A stretch of 40,280 nucleotides of DNA, taken from a virus. Positions 37,960 through 40,280 of the stretch are shown here, piece by piece. Each line of letters starts with the position of its first letter. Positions within the stretch are counted from its first letter, which is position 1. The stretch is from positions 1 to 40,280 of the IMG/VR virus record IMGVR_UViG_3300031772_000097, one strand, 5' to 3'. Below the pieces are notes generated by a model that did not search any database, was not told the origin of the DNA, and saw only the letters and a list, made by a program, of their open reading frames with translations. The position numbers and the translations under genes are program-made.

Positions 37960-38253
37960 TCACTTCCCGAATAACGCCTTCAGCCCCTCGACGATCGCCG
38001 TGATCGCCCCCGCCCCCAGCACGATCCCGCCCCCGGCCATCGCCAGCTTCTTGCGCTTCCCATTCGTCAAGGCGTTCAGCTTCTTCCACACTTCCGGCAG
38101 CACGCCCTTCTCCAGGATCTCCAGCCGCGCCCGGTCGTTTTCGCCCTTCATGCACCCATCCCGCCGCAGCGTCTGCAGGTCCGTCCGCGTATCCTGGCCG
38201 GTCGTTTCGATCCGCGCCAGCCGGTCGATCACTTCCTTCTCAAACCCCGTCAT
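37960..38253 (-). CDS. holin-like protein (XhlA-like)
   Basis: 97 residues; ATG overlaps the upstream stop. N-terminal helix (FEKEVIDRLARIETTGQDTR), amphipathic segment, then one membrane span near 72-92 (KLAMAGGGIVLGAGAITAIV) and a basic end. This is the XhlA/haemolysin layout. It lies directly before the candidate endolysin. Confidence 0.65.
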   Translation of the reverse strand: MTGFEKEVIDRLARIETTGQDTRTDLQTLRRDGCMKGENDRARLEILEKGVLPEVWKKLNALTNGKRKKLAMAGGGIVLGAGAITAIVEGLKALFGK

Positions 38254-38471
38254 GCGGTCTTCTCCCCGTCCGTGTCCGTCTGTGTGGGTCCGTGGCCATC
38301 ACTCTTCTCTTGCCGCTTGCTCAGCTCCGCGCAGATACACGCCCGCTCATGCTCCAGCGCCCGCCGGATCCCCCATTGCGGCATCTTCCTCAGCTCCATC
38401 TGGATCTCCAGGATCCTGCCCCTCAGCGCATCCGTCTGGATCCGCTCCTCGGCTCGTTCCGCCGTGGTCAT
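38250..38471 (-). CDS. small helical protein in lysis block
   Basis: 73 residues; AERAEERIQTDALRGRILEI, QMELRKMPQWGIRRALEHER: a charged coiled coil with two Cys. Start follows GGGAGACGG. Possibly a spanin or holin partner; unrecognised. Confidence 0.5.
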   Translation of the reverse strand: MTTAERAEERIQTDALRGRILEIQMELRKMPQWGIRRALEHERACICAELSKRQEKSDGHGPTQTDTDGEKTA

Positions 38472-38483
38472 ATCCCGTCTCCC

Positions 38484-38520
38484 TGGCGCCGCGGAGCGCG
38501 GGCCTCCGAGCGCAGCAAGC
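38484..38520. repeat. repeat family F, copy 3
   Basis: TGGCGCCGCGGAGCGCGGG, then CCTCCGAGCGCAGCAAGC, between the 38523 stop and the 38471 start. Confidence 0.75.
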
Positions 38521-38522
38521 GT

Positions 38523-38759
38523 TCATTTCGCGGGGCCTCCCGGCATCGGACACAGGTCGAACGCTCCTTTGCTCGGGCCAATGGTTTCGCCGTGGATTGT
38601 TCCGAGGTCCTCTCGGGAGCGCGGGCATTTCCACGAGTTGTCCCAGTAGATCCGTTTGCCTCCCACCTGCACCGCGCCGTTGCGGACGAGCACACCCGCC
38701 ACGGCGTAGACCCCGGCGAGGCAGGCGAGCAGGACGGCGATGAGGCGGGGGCGGGTCAT
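38523..38759 (-). CDS. small membrane-anchored protein in lysis block
   Basis: 78 residues; ATG overlaps the upstream stop. One N-terminal membrane span or signal anchor (LIAVLLACLAGVYAVAGVLV) followed by a short extracytoplasmic region with two Cys (KRIYWDNSWKCPRS...FDLCPMPGG). Candidate inner-membrane spanin or lysis accessory. Confidence 0.5.
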   Translation of the reverse strand: MTRPRLIAVLLACLAGVYAVAGVLVRNGAVQVGGKRIYWDNSWKCPRSREDLGTIHGETIGPSKGAFDLCPMPGGPAK

Positions 38760-39262
38760 CGGGCGATCCTCCAGAAAAATCCTTCCGTCTCTTGCATCAG
38801 CCGTTTGACAGACATCGTTTGCGGCTCGTGTCGGCGGGGGTCGAAGTAGGTCACTCGCTCATTGTCCCGCGTGCTGAGAACTACGATGGCGTGTCGCTCG
38901 CTCGACAACGTGCAAATCAGCGGCCCCTCTCCGATGGTGTCCAGCGCGACGAGGTGCAGGTAGGAGTCGCCGGGCACCCAACCGGCTTCTTCCGCTTCCG
39001 CGAACGCCTGATCCAGGGTGATGCCGCGAATCGTTCGATACCGGATTTTCTCCCACACGCGCAACCGCGCCTCGTTCGGGATGCGTTGGCCGTACTGCAA
39101 TTCGGCAGCATCGGCCACAGCCCACAACGCGCAGCCGGGCGTACAAAACGGAAGCACGGGCCGGTGACTCCACTGGGTTGTCCCGCAGCCGCAGCAGAGA
39201 ATCGCAATGCCGATGGCCAGCATCGCGGCGGCGAGGAGGAGTTGTAGGTGGCGGAAGGTCAT
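38756..39262 (-). CDS. lipoprotein-like papain-fold (C39-like) protein
   Basis: 168 residues. ATG at 39262 overlaps the fibre stop (ATGA). Residues 8-26 are hydrophobic and end in CCGCG, a weak lipobox. Then LPFCTPGCALWAVADAAELQ with Cys44 in papain-like context, ERHAIVVLS with His124, and VTYFDPRRHE with Asp141: Cys-His-Asp spacing of C39/papain-like peptidases. It could be a cell-wall or protein peptidase at the envelope, or a superinfection lipoprotein. No experimental analogue known to me. Confidence 0.55.
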   Translation of the reverse strand: MTFRHLQLLLAAAMLAIGIAILCCGCGTTQWSHRPVLPFCTPGCALWAVADAAELQYGQRIPNEARLRVWEKIRYRTIRGITLDQAFAEAEEAGWVPGDSYLHLVALDTIGEGPLICTLSSERHAIVVLSTRDNERVTYFDPRRHEPQTMSVKRLMQETEGFFWRIAR

Positions 39263-40280
39263 TTCAGATTGCTCATTTGGATGTCGGTTCCCCGCTCGCA
39301 CCATGAGTAGCCGGTGGCGGTCGTCTGCGCGTTGTCGCCGTTGGCCGTCACCCAGAGTTTGCAGTCGAGCGGGTAGGCGTTGGGATTTGTCCAGGTGAGT
39401 TCAGCCGCGCTCCATACATTTGTCGCGGCGGCGTTGGTCACAGCGGCCAAGAGGGTGCCGCCGCACAGCGGATCGTCTGCGGCGTCAGTCAGTTGCGCGG
39501 TCATGGCCAGGCCGGTTGTCTCCGAGCGGAGCCATGTGTTCCAGCGAACCGTCTGGTACGGCCTCACGTTGCATCGCTCGTAATAGCGAACGGGATATGC
39601 TTCGATCACGCCGTGTTTCCACGCGGTCGGCGCGGTCGTGTAGGCGAGAACCGTCACGGCGTTGGACGCGATGCCGCCCGCCTCATACCAGACTTGGGTC
39701 GTGGGGGAGTTGTAGACGACAATTGCCGAGGTCGGTTGCTGACAGAGGTACGAGTAATTCAGGACATCCACGCCAGTCCCATAGCGAGTCATTTTGCTGG
39801 AGGTGGTCTGCGCGCAGTATTCAAACGCTGCTTTTCCGGCAGTCAGGTTGGAGTACGAGCACGAGTAAAAGTCTCCACTCCCGGCGTAAGCCAGCCCACC
39901 GCTGCCGCTGCAATTGTTTGCGCTGCAGGATGTGAACGTGAAGCCGGTCCCGTAGCAAGCCAGCCCACCGCTGCTGCTGCAATTGTTTGCGCTGCAGGAT
40001 GTGAAGACGAAGCCGCTCCCGGTGCAAGCCAGCCCCCCGCTGCCGCTGCAATTGTTCGCGCTGCAGGATGTGAAGACGAAGCCGCTCCCGCCGTAAGCCA
40101 GCCCACCGCTGCCGCAATTGTTTGCGCTGCAGGATGTGAACGTGAAGCTGACCCCGTAGCAAGCCAGCCCACCGCTGCTGCAATTGTTTGCGCTGCAGGA
40201 GGTGAACGTGAAGCCGCTCCCGTAGTAAGCCAGCCCACCGCTGCTGCAATTGTTTGCGCTGCAGGAGGTGAACGTGAAGC
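39259..40280 (-). CDS. tail fibre, C-terminal part with cysteine-rich beta-helix-like repeats
   Basis: The frame enters from the right edge and stops at 39259. From 40280 to about 39880 it encodes at least six copies of a 20-23 residue unit of the type GSGFTFTSCSANNCSSGGLA. A 195-residue non-repetitive C-terminal domain follows (YSCSYSNLTAGKAAF onward, ending MSNLK). The strict period, the NN and GG turns, and stacked Cys at fixed positions are what a right-handed beta-helix shows, with one coil per unit. Chlamydial Pmp repeats are a loose analogy. Its frame and phase match the gene leaving at position 1, so both are probably one fibre gene. The stop overlaps the next gene's ATG by 4 nt. Receptor binding is inferred; the exact repeat number cannot be known if the contig was cut inside the array. 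Confidence 0.75.
   Translation of the reverse strand, partial: FTFTSCSANNCSSGGLAYYGSGFTFTSCSANNCSSGGLACYGVSFTFTSCSANNCGSGGLAYGGSGFVFTSCSANNCSGSGGLACTGSGFVFTSCSANNCSSSGGLACYGTGFTFTSCSANNCSGSGGLAYAGSGDFYSCSYSNLTAGKAAFEYCAQTTSSKMTRYGTGVDVLNYSYLCQQPTSAIVVYNSPTTQVWYEAGGIASNAVTVLAYTTAPTAWKHGVIEAYPVRYYERCNVRPYQTVRWNTWLRSETTGLAMTAQLTDAADDPLCGGTLLAAVTNAAATNVWSAAELTWTNPNAYPLDCKLWVTANGDNAQTTATGYSWCERGTDIQMSNLK
39880..40280 (-). repeat. minisatellite in fibre gene, about 60-69 bp units
   Basis: Six near-identical units, each containing GCTGCAGGA(T/G)GTGAA on the plus strand, plus one degenerate unit at the left end. Unit length varies by whole codons (60, 63, 66 or 69 bp), so the frame is kept. The array reaches the right window edge. 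Confidence 0.95.

Overview
The window looks like the complete genome of a temperate, tailed, high-GC phage, about 40 kb. Nearly all genes lie on the minus strand and most overlap by 1-4 nt at start and stop codons. The fibre gene that runs off position 1 continues in frame into the gene that enters at position 40280, so the two ends probably join (circular or circularly permuted genome). No host gene is visible. The host is probably a Gram-negative bacterium: three products carry Sec-type or lipoprotein-like signals. Several dispersed repeat families resemble intergenic repeats I associate with PVC-group bacteria (Verrucomicrobia/Kiritimatiellae type). That host assignment is inference only.

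Layout in minus-strand transcription order, starting at the divergent control region near 22.5 kb. Small early regulators (22.4-20.6 kb) lead into replication genes (HTH protein, replication initiator, DnaB-like helicase; 20.4-17.5 kb). Next comes an accessory island (17.2-12.1 kb). Then a PolX-like nucleotidyltransferase, the large terminase, scaffold, major capsid protein, portal and head/tail proteins (11.8-1.1 kb). The tail fibre spans the contig ends. It is followed by a lysis-type block (39.3-37.2 kb), tail and ejection proteins (37.2-33.7 kb) and a 2,454-residue polyvalent virion protein (33.7-26.3 kb). Integrase (23.95-22.68 kb) sits beside a tRNA-Arg half that is probably the attachment site. 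A short plus-strand operon (24.6-26.3 kb) contains a type II hammerhead ribozyme.

The main discovery is the accessory island. It is an array of ten gene cassettes separated by eleven attC-like folded sites, with no integron integrase. In nine of the ten cassettes the first 7-10 nt are complementary to the first half-site (R'') of that same cassette's own terminal attC. That is the signature expected of integron gene cassettes. The cargo is dominated by DNA modification and anti-restriction: QueD plus a DpdA-like transglycosylase (7-deazaguanine in DNA), a C5-cytosine methyltransferase fully overlapped by a second conserved-looking reading frame, an N6-adenine methyltransferase and a Lar-like restriction-alleviation protein. 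Several cassettes place the ribosome-binding site and start codon of the next gene inside the attC loop, and most genes read into the attC as a short protein tail.

Other notable points are palindromic repeats inserted in frame in essential phage genes including the large terminase, an exact 162-bp in-frame tandem duplication and a nested gene inside the giant virion gene, a cysteine-rich beta-helix-like repeat array in the fibre, and a divergent switch with a possible leaderless mini-repressor.
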